Assembly (NCBI GenBank): GCA_963757335.1
Contig: CAVWRJ010000008.1
Coordinates: 124,001-188,000 of the forward strand
Source: DASQPA01 sp963757335
GTDB lineage: Bacteria > Acidobacteriota > Thermoanaerobaculia > Multivoradales > UBA5704
Direction: 5' to 3'
Length of the DNA: 64,000 nucleotides
Shown: positions 33,397 through 41,609 of the stretch, one piece after another
Position numbering within the stretch: the stretch's first letter is position 1
How the letters are laid out: every line of letters begins with the position of its first letter
Position numbers and translations under genes: made by a program
The notes under the pieces: generated by a model
What the model was told of the DNA's origin: nothing
Seen by the model: the letters and a program-made list of their open reading frames with translations, nothing else
Databases searched by the model: none

Positions 33397-34865
33397 TCAC
33401 GCCGGAGAGGCCGAACGCCGGGGCTGCTCGACCACCGCGATTACCCGCTTCGCCAACTCGACAGTGGCGGTCTCCTGCCGGGCTGCCTCGCAGAACAAAG
33501 AGAGCGCCGCCAGGGCCTCCCGCGCGATCCCCTTCGCGTCGAAGATCCAGGTCATGGCGCCGGCCAGGCTCTTGACCTCGGCCGTCCGGCCGCCCTGGAG
33601 GTGGAGAACCGCCAGATCGAGGGAGGCCAGGGCCCCCTCGTAAGGGAGCTTCAGGGCCGTGAAGTCCCCGGTCAGCTGTTCCAGGCCGGCGATCGCCTCC
33701 TCCGCCCGCCCCTGCCCGGAATCGACCTTCGTCGCCAGCCAGGCGACCCGGAGGAGGTCGAGTCTCTTGCCCTGTTCGATCGCCATCTCGCGCACGGCGG
33801 GCAGCAGCGCCTCGGCCGCGGTGTAGCTCTCTGAGAGCAGAGATGTTTGACTGTCTTGAAACGGAGCGCGAAGAGCTGGTGGCGGTCGCCCGCGGCCTCG
33901 ACCAGGGGGGCCGCCTGCTCCAGGGCCGCGAGGGCACCCACGACGTCCCCCATCTGGTAGAGGGTCTGCTCCTTTTTGAGGAGAATGCGCCCGGCCGCAA
34001 CCGGCTGACCGCCGCTGAGCGCGAGCGCCCATTCGAGCCGCTCCAGGGCCTCCGGGAACCGCTGTTGTTCCCGCCGGAGAGAGGCTTCGAGGTCCAGGAG
34101 CCGCCACTCGGCGAGCGGCAACGATGCAGCGGCCTCGCCCTCCCGCCAGAGCGCCCAGGCCCGGGCGAAAACCGCGCTCGCCTCGTCGAATTCGGTAGCG
34201 ACGCGGTATACGTTCGCCAGGAAGCCGGTGCAGTAGGCCACGGTCCTCGCCCGCCAGGCATTCCCCGGCACACGCCAGGCGACGGCGAGGGCGAGCTCCG
34301 CCAGCTCCAGCGCCTCTGCCACCCCGTGCCTCGCCGCCCGCTCGCTGGCGTGGGCCAACGCTTCGGCCACCGCCCAAGTCCGGAACTCCGGGAAGACCGC
34401 GATCAGGTTCTGCCGGTCCCGGGCGGAGGCGGACTTCAATCTCTCCGCCAGCACCTCGGATTCCCGCCGCGCCGCCGCCGCCTTCCGCGCTCGCTGCTCG
34501 CGTTCCAGGCTCCGGCACAGATCCTCCGCTCGGGACCACTCTGCGGCGAGGACGGTGCGATGGATCCTCCCGCGCTCCGCGGAGGTGAGGGCGAGCGGAT
34601 CGCCGGTCTCCGACTCCAGGGGCTCCGGGAAGATCAGGCCGAGAGCCCAGAGCATCACGTCCGGCGCCTCCGGCGGCAGATCGAGAGGGGCGAGCAGCTT
34701 GCCCAAGTACTCGCGGCTCAGGCTCTTGCCCTCTCTCTCGTAACGGGTGAGCTGATTCTTGACCGAAAACCCAAGACCCGCCGCCAGCTCCTGCTGACTC
34801 CAGCCGCTCGCGTAGCGCAGGCAGTGCAGCGTGACGGCCTCCAGGGAAGGTTTCTCCTCCGGCAT
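33397..34865 (-). pseudogene. XRE-TPR transcriptional regulator with an internal frameshift
   Basis: ATG 34863-34865 follows TTGGAGGAT. The N-terminal HTH (RYASGWSQQELAAGLGFSVK, then NQLTRYEREGKS, about 14-50) is followed by many TPR helices (GFLANVYRVATEFDEASAVF, LLDLEASLRREQQRFPEALE). Near 33843-33852 the frame breaks after RFKTVKHLCS and resumes one base off as SESYTAAEALLPAVREMA, continuing to a natural end at 33397 (RVIAVVEQPRRSASPA). One base indel explains it; either the gene is dead or this is a sequence error. It points toward the secreted peptide gene and ends 31 bases from it. Confidence 0.72.
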
Positions 34866-35075
34866 TCGATCCTCCAAGTAAAGGATTCCTAAAGGACCAA
34901 GTGCGGCGAGACGTGCTTTCGTGACAACGAAAGGGAGCCGCGTTTCTGGTCCCGGCGACGGGACCACCGGCCCAGCATCGCGGAAGAGATTTCAGTGTTT
35001 CCCCGGATCGGACCGGCCGAGGACGCCTACGCTTCCCCTCGCACCCGGCGCCCCGAGCGCCAGGCCGGACCAACC

Positions 35076-35327
35076 ATGCGAGACCTCGATCACCCCACCC
35101 CCGATCTCCTCCTGCACTTCCTCTTGGGCGAGACATCGAAGAGTGAAAGCCGAGCGATCGTTCGCCACCTCGTTGGCGGCTGTCCGGCATGCGCCGCCGT
35201 GCTGCGCCCGATCTGGGTCCTGGGCGACCGGCGAGCCCGGGGGCCTGCCGCGCCGCAACCGGCGCACGCGAGAACGCTCCCGCCGAAGCTCCTCCACTAT
35301 CGCCACGATCGCGGGACGAGGGCCTGA
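35076..35327 (+). CDS. Small zinc-finger-like (anti-sigma ZAS type) protein (83 aa)
   Basis: ATG 35076; no strong ribosome site precedes it. LLLHFLLGETSKSESRAIVR, then HLVGGCPACAAVL resembles the His...CxxC part of zf-HC2 proteins that bind ECF sigma factors, but no TM helix or sensor part follows. It is 4 bases upstream of the next gene on the same strand. A stand-alone sigma-binding or regulatory module is possible. Confidence 0.5.
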   Translation: MRDLDHPTPDLLLHFLLGETSKSESRAIVRHLVGGCPACAAVLRPIWVLGDRRARGPAAPQPAHARTLPPKLLHYRHDRGTRA

Positions 35328-35331
35328 CCGC

Positions 35332-35931
35332 ATGAACATGGCCGAGGCCCGCGCCGCGCTCGGCGCCACGAGGTCCGTGCTTCGCGCGATCTACGATGAG
35401 CTGCGGAGCATCGAGCAGAGCGTCCTCCCCTCGCCCCGAGAGACCTCGGAGGAGGATTGGCAGGAAGACCTCGGCGGGCAGGACGAACTCCGCGCCGTCC
35501 TCGGCACCGTGCTCCACGACTGCTTCACCCCCATGCTCGACGACCTCGAAACCCTCACCCAAGCGCCTCCAGCGGCCTCGGCGCCATCAGCCCCGGAGCC
35601 CCGGCTGGCCGAGACGGCGGTCTGCCGCAAGCTCGATCTCGCCGCAGAGGAGCGCGAGATGCTGCCGGTGGTCCATGCCCTCGTCGTCAAGGACAACTTC
35701 ACCGCCCGCCCGAGCGACGAGGAGCCCGGCGAGGTCTGGCTTCCGCGCTACACCCCGGAGGAGGCCGGCCTCCGGGTCTGGAAGACCTACGGCCGCTGGT
35801 TCGCGGCGTGGCGCAAGCTCGAAGTGCCCGAGAACGCTCCCGAAGACGAGCGTTGGGAATTCCTCCTGGCCGAAGAGGACGAGCGCCTGCGCGGCCATCT
35901 GGTCTACCGCGAGATCCAGCCCGGCCCATGA
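35332..35931 (+). CDS. Uncharacterised 199-aa protein preceding the DNA methyltransferase
   Basis: ATG 35332. N-terminal helices (GATRSVLRAIYDELRSIEQS) lead to a Pro/Ala linker near 85-100. A C-terminal region (REMLPVVHALVVKDNFTARP, LRVWKTYGRWFAAWRKLEVP) follows. The stop overlaps the methyltransferase ATG (ATGA, 35928-35931), so the two are translationally coupled and probably act together. A decayed relative of the C-terminal part is at 5858-5973, in the mobile element. Family unknown. Confidence 0.65.
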   Translation: MNMAEARAALGATRSVLRAIYDELRSIEQSVLPSPRETSEEDWQEDLGGQDELRAVLGTVLHDCFTPMLDDLETLTQAPPAASAPSAPEPRLAETAVCRKLDLAAEEREMLPVVHALVVKDNFTARPSDEEPGEVWLPRYTPEEAGLRVWKTYGRWFAAWRKLEVPENAPEDERWEFLLAEEDERLRGHLVYREIQPGP

Positions 35932-38306
35932 GGACCCGAAGCGTCGACGACCTGGTCCGGCTCGCCCTCGTCCAGCCGGGAGGGCCTTCCTATCTCCTGC
36001 TGCGCTTCGTGCCGAGCCCGGACGAGACGAAGGATCTCTGGGCGGTGACCGAAGCCCTGCCCTGGCTCGGGGAGCTGGGCGAGGGGCGGATCTCTCTCTT
36101 CGACGACCTCCGGGGACATGGGCTGGGAGTGGTGGCCTGCCCCGATCGCCAGGAGGCGCGGCAGCGCCTACGGCAGATCCGCGGCGAGCGCATCTCGGGC
36201 ACCCTCGTCGGCCACAACCGCAAGGCCGCGCCGCAGGCCCAGGACCCGGACCTAAAGCGCCGACATGGGATCTATCCGACCCCGCCTGCCCTCGTGGGCT
36301 ATCTCGTGCGCTCCGTCCATCGCCTGCTCCAATCCCGGTTCGGGTGGAACGCCGGGCTCGCCGACCCCAGGGTGCGGCTGCTCGATCCGGCGGCCGGCGC
36401 CATGCCCTTCCTGCGCGCCGCCTGGCGCCTCGCCCTGGAGGCCTGCTGGCACCAGGGCGGCGAGCCGGGGAATCTCCTTTCGACTCATCTTCTGCCGCAC
36501 TCCCTCGGGGTGGAGCTGCTGCCTGCAGCGCACGCGCGCGGGACGGCCGCCCTGCGCCGCTTCCTCGCGGCCTGCGGCTACCCGCTCGATCCCGACACCC
36601 CGTTGCCGGCCCTCCTCGGCGACAGCCTCGCTCCGGCCGCGGTGGTCCGCGACTTCCCAGCCAACGTCGTGTTCGGCAATCCGCCCTGGCGCGGCCAGTC
36701 GGGGCCGCGGGGGGAGTGGATCTCGACTCTTCTCGCCGACTACTTCCAGGTCGACGGCCATCCTCTGGGGGAACGCAACTCGAAGTGGCTCCACGACGAC
36801 GCGGTGCGTTTCCTCCGCCTCGCCCAGTGGAAGGTCGAGCAGGCCGGAGAAGGGATCGCCGCCCTCGTCCTCCCCCATACGGCCTTCGAAGCACCGACCT
36901 TCCGCGGTCTGCGCGGCTCGCTGATCGACGGTTTCGACGAGATCTACGCCCTGGACCTCCACGGCAACCAGAGGAAACGGGAGCAGAGCCCAGGCGGCGG
37001 AGCGGACGAGAACGTCTTTCGGGACGTGGCGCAAGGGGCCGCGCTCCTCGTCCTGGTCAAGCGGCCGGGTCTGGCCAAGCGGCTGCTGCGCGCCGACCTC
37101 TACGGCGCCCGCGGGGACAAGCTCCGGACCCTCGCCACCACCCACGTCGGCACCACCGCCTGGGAGGAGATCCATCCACGACCTACGGCCTACCTCTTCA
37201 CTTCAGCGGACGAGAGGCTCGAGCAGGAGTACCTCCGGGGCATACCTTTGCCCGAGATCTTCCCGGTCTCCACGACCGGCGTCATCACCGGGCGGGATGG
37301 GATGGCCACGGACCTCGACTGGAAGACCCTGGTCGGGAAGCTCGGTGCGCTGCGCCAAGCGGGCGAGCCCGGCCTTGGGCTCGACGCCAAGAGATGGGAG
37401 GCGCTCCGCGGTGATGAGAGATGGCCCCGGCGGGTCCTCTCCTTCCTCGTCCGCCCCTTCGATCACCGCTATCTCTTCTATGCCCACTACTTCCTCGAAC
37501 GGCCCCGCCAGGCGGTGATGGCCCACATGGAGAACGGCGGCAACCTCGCCCTCCTCGCCTCCCGCCAGGCGCGGGGCGAACCGGGCGCCCTGGTCACCCG
37601 CTGGATCGCCGGGCACAAGGTGGTCTCCGCCTACGACGTGAGCTCGCTCTTCCCGCTCTACCTCTATCCGGAGGGAAGACCCGGCCCTTTCCCGGAGGGA
37701 AGACCCGGCAAGACCGGCCGAGACCCGCGTTCCCGGGTCCCCAACCTCGCCCCGGACCTCCTCACTTCCTTGGGCGAGCGCTACGGCGAGCTACCGAGCC
37801 CCGAGGAGATCCTGGCCTATGTCTACGCCGTGCTCTACGACCCTACTTACCGAGCCCGGTACCGCAAGCTCCTCCGCGGGGACTTCCCCCGCATCCCCTT
37901 CCCGCGGGAGCGCGGCCCCTTCCTCCATCTGGCAGGCCTCGGCGCCGAGCTGATCGCGCTCCATCTGCTCGCCGACCGGCGCCTCGTCGATCCGCCGGTC
38001 GGTCTCGTGGGCGATCCCCGAAAGCCCCTGGGCACGGCTCTGAAGACCTTTCTGCGCCACCAAGACCGCCAGCAGCTCGTCGTCAACGACCAAGGGCTCG
38101 CTTTCACCGGCATCTCGTACGGGGTCTACGCCTATGACATCGGCGGTCACCCGGTGCTCAGGCGCTGGCTGCGCGCCCGGTGCGGCAGGGTGCTCCTGCC
38201 CGAGGAGATCCTCACCTTCCGCCGGATCGCGTCGGCCCTGGCCTTCACCTTGGACGTAGAGGCAAAGATCGCGGAGGCGGGGGGCGGACTCGGGGACGCG
38301 AGCTGA
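35928..38306 (+). CDS. N6-adenine DNA methyltransferase with type ISP-like specificity domain (792 aa)
   Basis: A SAM-binding motif (VRLLDPAAGAMPFLRAAW, about 145-162) and catalytic NPPW (FGNPPWRG, 251-254) define a gamma-type amino-methyltransferase. The C-terminal 270 residues match the target-recognition part of single-chain type ISP enzymes: RPFDHRYLFYAHYFLERPRQ, SSLFPLYLYPEG, PEEILAYVYAVLYDPTYRAR and FPRIPFPRERGPFLHLAGLG. The helicase and nuclease parts that precede these in true ISP enzymes are absent; the first 110 residues are unrecognised. It is therefore a stand-alone methyltransferase or part of an unlisted defence system with its coupled partner. Confidence 0.82.
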   Translation: MRTRSVDDLVRLALVQPGGPSYLLLRFVPSPDETKDLWAVTEALPWLGELGEGRISLFDDLRGHGLGVVACPDRQEARQRLRQIRGERISGTLVGHNRKAAPQAQDPDLKRRHGIYPTPPALVGYLVRSVHRLLQSRFGWNAGLADPRVRLLDPAAGAMPFLRAAWRLALEACWHQGGEPGNLLSTHLLPHSLGVELLPAAHARGTAALRRFLAACGYPLDPDTPLPALLGDSLAPAAVVRDFPANVVFGNPPWRGQSGPRGEWISTLLADYFQVDGHPLGERNSKWLHDDAVRFLRLAQWKVEQAGEGIAALVLPHTAFEAPTFRGLRGSLIDGFDEIYALDLHGNQRKREQSPGGGADENVFRDVAQGAALLVLVKRPGLAKRLLRADLYGARGDKLRTLATTHVGTTAWEEIHPRPTAYLFTSADERLEQEYLRGIPLPEIFPVSTTGVITGRDGMATDLDWKTLVGKLGALRQAGEPGLGLDAKRWEALRGDERWPRRVLSFLVRPFDHRYLFYAHYFLERPRQAVMAHMENGGNLALLASRQARGEPGALVTRWIAGHKVVSAYDVSSLFPLYLYPEGRPGPFPEGRPGKTGRDPRSRVPNLAPDLLTSLGERYGELPSPEEILAYVYAVLYDPTYRARYRKLLRGDFPRIPFPRERGPFLHLAGLGAELIALHLLADRRLVDPPVGLVGDPRKPLGTALKTFLRHQDRQQLVVNDQGLAFTGISYGVYAYDIGGHPVLRRWLRARCGRVLLPEEILTFRRIASALAFTLDVEAKIAEAGGGLGDAS

Positions 38307-38309
38307 AGC

Positions 38310-38738
38310 GTGAAGAACGACGACCTCGCGGTGACCCTCGCCATCCTGCGCATCATCCGCCGCTTCAGTCAGAGCGAGCTGGCCGAAGCGGCGGGGGTGA
38401 CCAACAGCGCCATTTCCGACTACGAGCGCGGCAAGGTCGATCCGCAGACCCAGACCCTGCAAAAGCTCGTCCGCGCCCTGGGGTTGCCGCTCTCGGCCCT
38501 GGATCAGGCTCAAGCTTTTATCCAGTCCATCCAGGCACAAATGAGCCCGTCGGAGCTGGCCGCTCACCAAGTGGAAGGAAACCCCCTCGGGTTCTCCAGC
38601 GCTGCCGCGCTCTCCCCCGAGGAGCGCGCGCGCCGGGCCGAGATCGCCGAGGTCGCTTCAGAGGGGGGGCGCTTCGCCTCCCGGTTGACCCGGCTGATGT
38701 TGGAGCTGATGGCAGGGCGAGACGGGGAACCTGGGTAG
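38310..38738 (+). CDS. XRE-family regulator (142 aa)
   Basis: GTG 38310 is 3 bases after the methyltransferase stop. Residues 8-65 form a standard HTH_3 domain (FSQSELAEAAGVTNSAISDY, then ERGKVDPQTQTLQKLV). The C-terminal 75 residues are helical without a known fold. Its position suggests control of the methyltransferase operon, as C proteins do for restriction-modification genes. Confidence 0.8.
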   Translation: MKNDDLAVTLAILRIIRRFSQSELAEAAGVTNSAISDYERGKVDPQTQTLQKLVRALGLPLSALDQAQAFIQSIQAQMSPSELAAHQVEGNPLGFSSAAALSPEERARRAEIAEVASEGGRFASRLTRLMLELMAGRDGEPG

Positions 38739-39256
38739 CAGCTGCCTGGCCCTTCAATTCCCGGGCTCCCAAAGGTCTTCGGCGCCAGTGAGGTCAATCG
38801 CGGCGGGGATAGCCTGACAGAATGCCGTCAGCGAAGCGGCCGGCAGGGTGGCGGAAACAACGGAGTTGGCAGCGGGCACCGTCCTTACTTGGCGCCACCT
38901 CTCCCCGGCGGAGAGAAGGATCTCCCTCGCCCCCCTACCCAGTCCGGGAGGACGGGAGGAAAGTCGGCAGGCCACAGGCGTCCCCCCTGTCGCGTCATGG
39001 CCTAGATCCGCTTCCAAGTGACCTGCCAGAAGTCCAGGACGTCTCATCCTTTCTCATATGGATTCACCTCCGATGGGCCTCCTATACTGTCACCTAGCGG
39101 ACACCTAAGGAGCGAGATTATTGCACCAAGTGTCTGGTCCATTGAGACTTACACTCGCGTTCTTCTTCTACTTCGAGTAGCGTGACTGCGCTCCTGGCGC
39201 TGCTCCTGGCCGGGCCGGGCCGGCCGTGGCGCGGGCAGAGGCAGGAGACGGGGGTC

Positions 39257-39437
39257 TAGACGGACCTCGCAGTAGAGGGGAGGGTTCTCCTCCCCTCTAC
39301 CGTAGCTCTACCGCCCGTCTTCTACCGGCTCGAAGTGTTCGACGTCCGGGCGGGGGTGAACAAGATCTACTTCAACTATCCCGGCCCGCCGGCCCCTGCG
39401 GTCACCGACACCAACGCCTTCGCGACCTGCCCGTAGG
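39257..39437 (+). pseudogene. C-terminal remnant of an unrecognised (probably exported) protein
   Basis: The frame reads PPVFYRLEVFDVRAGVNKIY, then FNYPGPPAPAVTDTNAFATC to a stop at 39437. A hydrophobic leader-like stretch (VTALLALLLAG) lies just upstream in another frame, 39181-39220. Coding character is clear over 50 residues but there is no intact start. Confidence 0.35.
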
Positions 39438-39555
39438 GGGAGATCTGAGGTTCGTCGACCGAAACCGAGGATCCGGAACCCCGAGAGTGCCAGCCTCTTG
39501 CCCTGTACTCCGGTTACGCCTCTCCGGCCTGGCGCCAAGGGGCTCGGCTTGCCGA

Positions 39556-39838
39556 CCCCGTATCTCAGACTCTGCGCCCCCGTACTCTGAGCCCGCGCCC
39601 CCGTATCTCAGACTCTGCGCCCCCGTACTCTGAGCCCGCGCCCCCGTATCTCAGACTCTGCGCCCCCGTACTCCGAGCCCGCGCCCCCGTATCTCTGAGT
39701 CTGCGCCCCTGTGTCTCTGAGTCTGCGCCCCCGTATCTCTGGCTTGGAGATCCGTATCTCGGACCTTGCGCCCCCGTATCTCCGAGTCGGAGTCCCCGTA
39801 TCTCGGGTCTGGAGACCCGTATCTCTGACTTTGAGACG
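39556..39838. repeat. Tandem 21-22 bp minisatellite, about 13 units
   Basis: Units of the form CCCGTATCTCAGACTCTGCGC alternate with CCCGTACTCTGAGCCCGCGC for the first six copies, then diverge (GTATCTCTGAGTCTGCGC, GTATCTCGGACCTTGCGC and others). There are no spacers between units, so it is not CRISPR. Each unit contains a short self-complementary CTCAGA/TCTGAG element. It is open in several frames but shows no coding character. Confidence 0.85.
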
Positions 39839-39883
39839 TCTCGCTCACGCTTGGAGAGCCGTCTGTGGTGCCTCGGCGAGCGC

Positions 39884-40189
39884 TCAAACGAATTCCAAGC
39901 TGGGATCGTCCCTGATGTAGGCCAGTTGTTGACCGAGATAGGGGAGAGGCTGTAGATCGTGCCAGGAGCGGAGCAGGTGATAGGTGGGAGAGGTGAGGAG
40001 CAGCGCTCCTTCGACCGCCGCTCTCCAATCCGGTCGGCGGACCTCTTCGACCGTCTCCCGGTCGGGGAGCAAACCGAAGTCCCAGGCTCCACAGAGACGC
40101 ACGAGAAAATCCACTCGCTCGGCCAGAGAGCCGAGGGCCTCAGGGACATCCGTGTCCGGGTAGAGGGAGCCATCAATCCACGAGAGCAT
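39884..40189 (-). CDS. Small protein overlapping the AbiEii-like gene (101 aa)
   Basis: ATG 40187-40189 lies inside the end of the upstream gene (17-base overlap), so the two are translationally linked. The sequence (SLAERVDFLVRLCGAWDFGL, EGALLLTSPTYHLLRSWHDL) is helical with a conserved-looking WRAAVEGA block. No family is recognised. Position suggests a partner, perhaps the antitoxin, of the nucleotidyltransferase. Its stop is next to the minisatellite. Confidence 0.55.
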   Translation of the reverse strand: MLSWIDGSLYPDTDVPEALGSLAERVDFLVRLCGAWDFGLLPDRETVEEVRRPDWRAAVEGALLLTSPTYHLLRSWHDLQPLPYLGQQLAYIRDDPSLEFV

Positions 40190-40895
40190 CGAGGAACTCC
40201 TGGGTAAACCAGTTGCGTAGGTTGGCCGCTGCAATATGCTGTTCAGGTTCATCGATCCTGGCAAGTGGGCGATGCTGGGCGATCCGAGCCAGGTGGGTCT
40301 CAACCGCGAGGCGGGCACGGTAAGGGGACGCATCGCTCCCTGCGCGTTCCTGCCGTTCCCTCCAAAGCCGCCAACACTCTTCGGCGGTCACCAGCTCTTC
40401 TGCACAAAGGGTATAGATATCCCGGAAGTCCCTCGGGGCACCCCGCTCTACGAGTGCGGTCATCTTGCTCGCGATCAAGTCTGGCAGACTGTCGAGGGCG
40501 ACGTTCACCCAGGGTACGGTCGTGGTCGGCTCGATCTGGGCAGAGCGGGAGGCTACCTGGAAGCTGAAGACGGTTTTCCCATCGACCCTCAAGTCTAGAC
40601 TGGTCACTTCCCCCCAGCGGCGAAGCCGCGTAGACCCATAAGGGTGAAGGGCCGCTTCGACAACTTGCACAACATGATTTCGTTCCTCGGGTGTGGCGGC
40701 TGGCTCCCACCAGGCATCCACGTCATGAGTGAAGCGATACTCCAAGTAGTGCTGCAGCCCGAGCGCCCCACCCAGAGAGAGCTTGTGTCCCAAACCCTCG
40801 GCAGCCAGCGCTTCGAGGGTCGCTTCGGCATACTTGGAGAGCTGGGTGGGGCGTGTCGGCTTGGTTGTCACAAGGGATAGGGTACTAGAGTCCAC
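40173..40895 (-). CDS. AbiEii/nucleotidyltransferase-like toxin-type protein (240 aa)
   Basis: GTG 40893-40895. The core motif LGGALGLQHYLEYRFTHDVD, then AWW fits the GG...R-x-T-x-D-x-D nucleotidyltransferase signature of AbiEii/AbiGii-like proteins. PRDFRDIYTLCAEELVT matches the downstream KDxxD-type helix. AbiEii toxins transfer nucleotides to tRNA and are paired with an upstream AbiEi antitoxin; here no AbiEi is seen and a small overlapping gene follows instead. A phage-defence or toxin-antitoxin role is inferred. Confidence 0.68.
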   Translation of the reverse strand: MDSSTLSLVTTKPTRPTQLSKYAEATLEALAAEGLGHKLSLGGALGLQHYLEYRFTHDVDAWWEPAATPEERNHVVQVVEAALHPYGSTRLRRWGEVTSLDLRVDGKTVFSFQVASRSAQIEPTTTVPWVNVALDSLPDLIASKMTALVERGAPRDFRDIYTLCAEELVTAEECWRLWRERQERAGSDASPYRARLAVETHLARIAQHRPLARIDEPEQHIAAANLRNWFTQEFLDALVD

Positions 40896-41032
40896 AAGAC
40901 ATCCGGCACGAAGCGGCGTCCAGACAAGCGGAGCCCACGGGCGAGCAAGCTGCTCGACCGGGCGACCGCATGAGGAAGAGGATGAGAGGAGGGGTGCGGA
41001 AGGGGGAGGAGGGGAGGGGCGATGCCGCCGAC

Positions 41033-41281
41033 CTACTTGGTCGTCGACTTGGTCTTCGCCGCCCCACCCTCTTCAGGCTTCCACGTACGTACCGGCGCCT
41101 TGGTGATCCGGCCGCTGCGCAGGCAGCGGGTGCAGACCTGAACGCGCCGCACCTTGCCGTCGATCAGGGCCCGCACGCGCTGGAGGTTGGGCTCCATGGT
41201 GCGGTTCGTCACGTTGTGGGCGTGGCTGATGTTGCGGCCGAACACCGTCTTCTTGCCGCAGGTCTCACATTGCTTGGCCAT
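41033..41281 (-). CDS. rpmB: 50S ribosomal protein L28 (82 aa)
   Basis: The start MAKQCETCGKKTVFGRNISH, then AHNVTNRTMEPNLQRVRA is characteristic of L28. The pairs CETC and CTRC give the four zinc-binding Cys of C+ type L28 proteins. A Lys/Thr tail follows. It is a structural protein of the large ribosomal subunit, transcribed away from the pil operon. Confidence 0.97.
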   Translation of the reverse strand: MAKQCETCGKKTVFGRNISHAHNVTNRTMEPNLQRVRALIDGKVRRVQVCTRCLRSGRITKAPVRTWKPEEGGAAKTKSTTK

Positions 41282-41609
41282 TGTCGAGCTCTCCTTGCGC
41301 TAGCTTGCCCTGGTATCCCAAAGGGCAGAGAAGGCTACCAAAGTTCACCTCCCGAAGCAACCGCTCCAGGGGCGCTTCCCCCTCCCTGGGCGTTCCCCGG
41401 GCAGGCCCGAAGCCGATAAACTCGGCAGCATCAGCGTTTTCCCTCTTGCCAAGGCCCGCGTCCGGGTGTAGATTTACGGCACTCGTAAATATAGCCATAC
41501 ACGGATGAGTGTCTTGACACTGGTGTTTTTTGCTGCTAGCCTCCAGCGAAGCTTTAAGTAAGCACCAGTAACTAGCGTTGAACACTGGCTTTTAGGGAGC
41601 TAAACCGCC
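41282..41609. promoter_or_regulatory. Divergent control region between rpmB and pilM
   Basis: 328 bases without a gene, locally AT-rich at 41465-41590. A TTGACA (41514-41519) with a weak TAGCCT (41537-41542) at 17-bp spacing could be the pilM promoter. The heptamer ACACTGG recurs at 41517 and 41583. No known riboswitch consensus was recognised. Confidence 0.45.

Larger units (their letters stand above)
38739..39883. other. Gene-poor region with fragments and a minisatellite
   Basis: About 1.1 kb without an intact gene. It contains a possible minus-strand C-terminal fragment near 38755-38900 (SLTAFCQAIPAAIDLTGAED), a plus-strand gene remnant at 39257-39437, a short inverted repeat around 39277-39300 (GGGGAGG...CCTCCCC) and the tandem repeat at 39556-39838. 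This looks like decayed accessory DNA. Confidence 0.5.

Noticed and set aside
35457..35927. 157-residue N-terminal extension of the methyltransferase
   Set aside because: It overlaps the well-supported 35332-35931 gene in another frame; ATGA coupling at 35928 is the natural start.
39556..39838. CRISPR-like array
   Set aside because: Units are contiguous with no spacers, and no cas gene is present.
41465..41600. Riboswitch upstream of pilM
   Set aside because: No recognisable c-di-GMP or other riboswitch consensus; only a plausible promoter.
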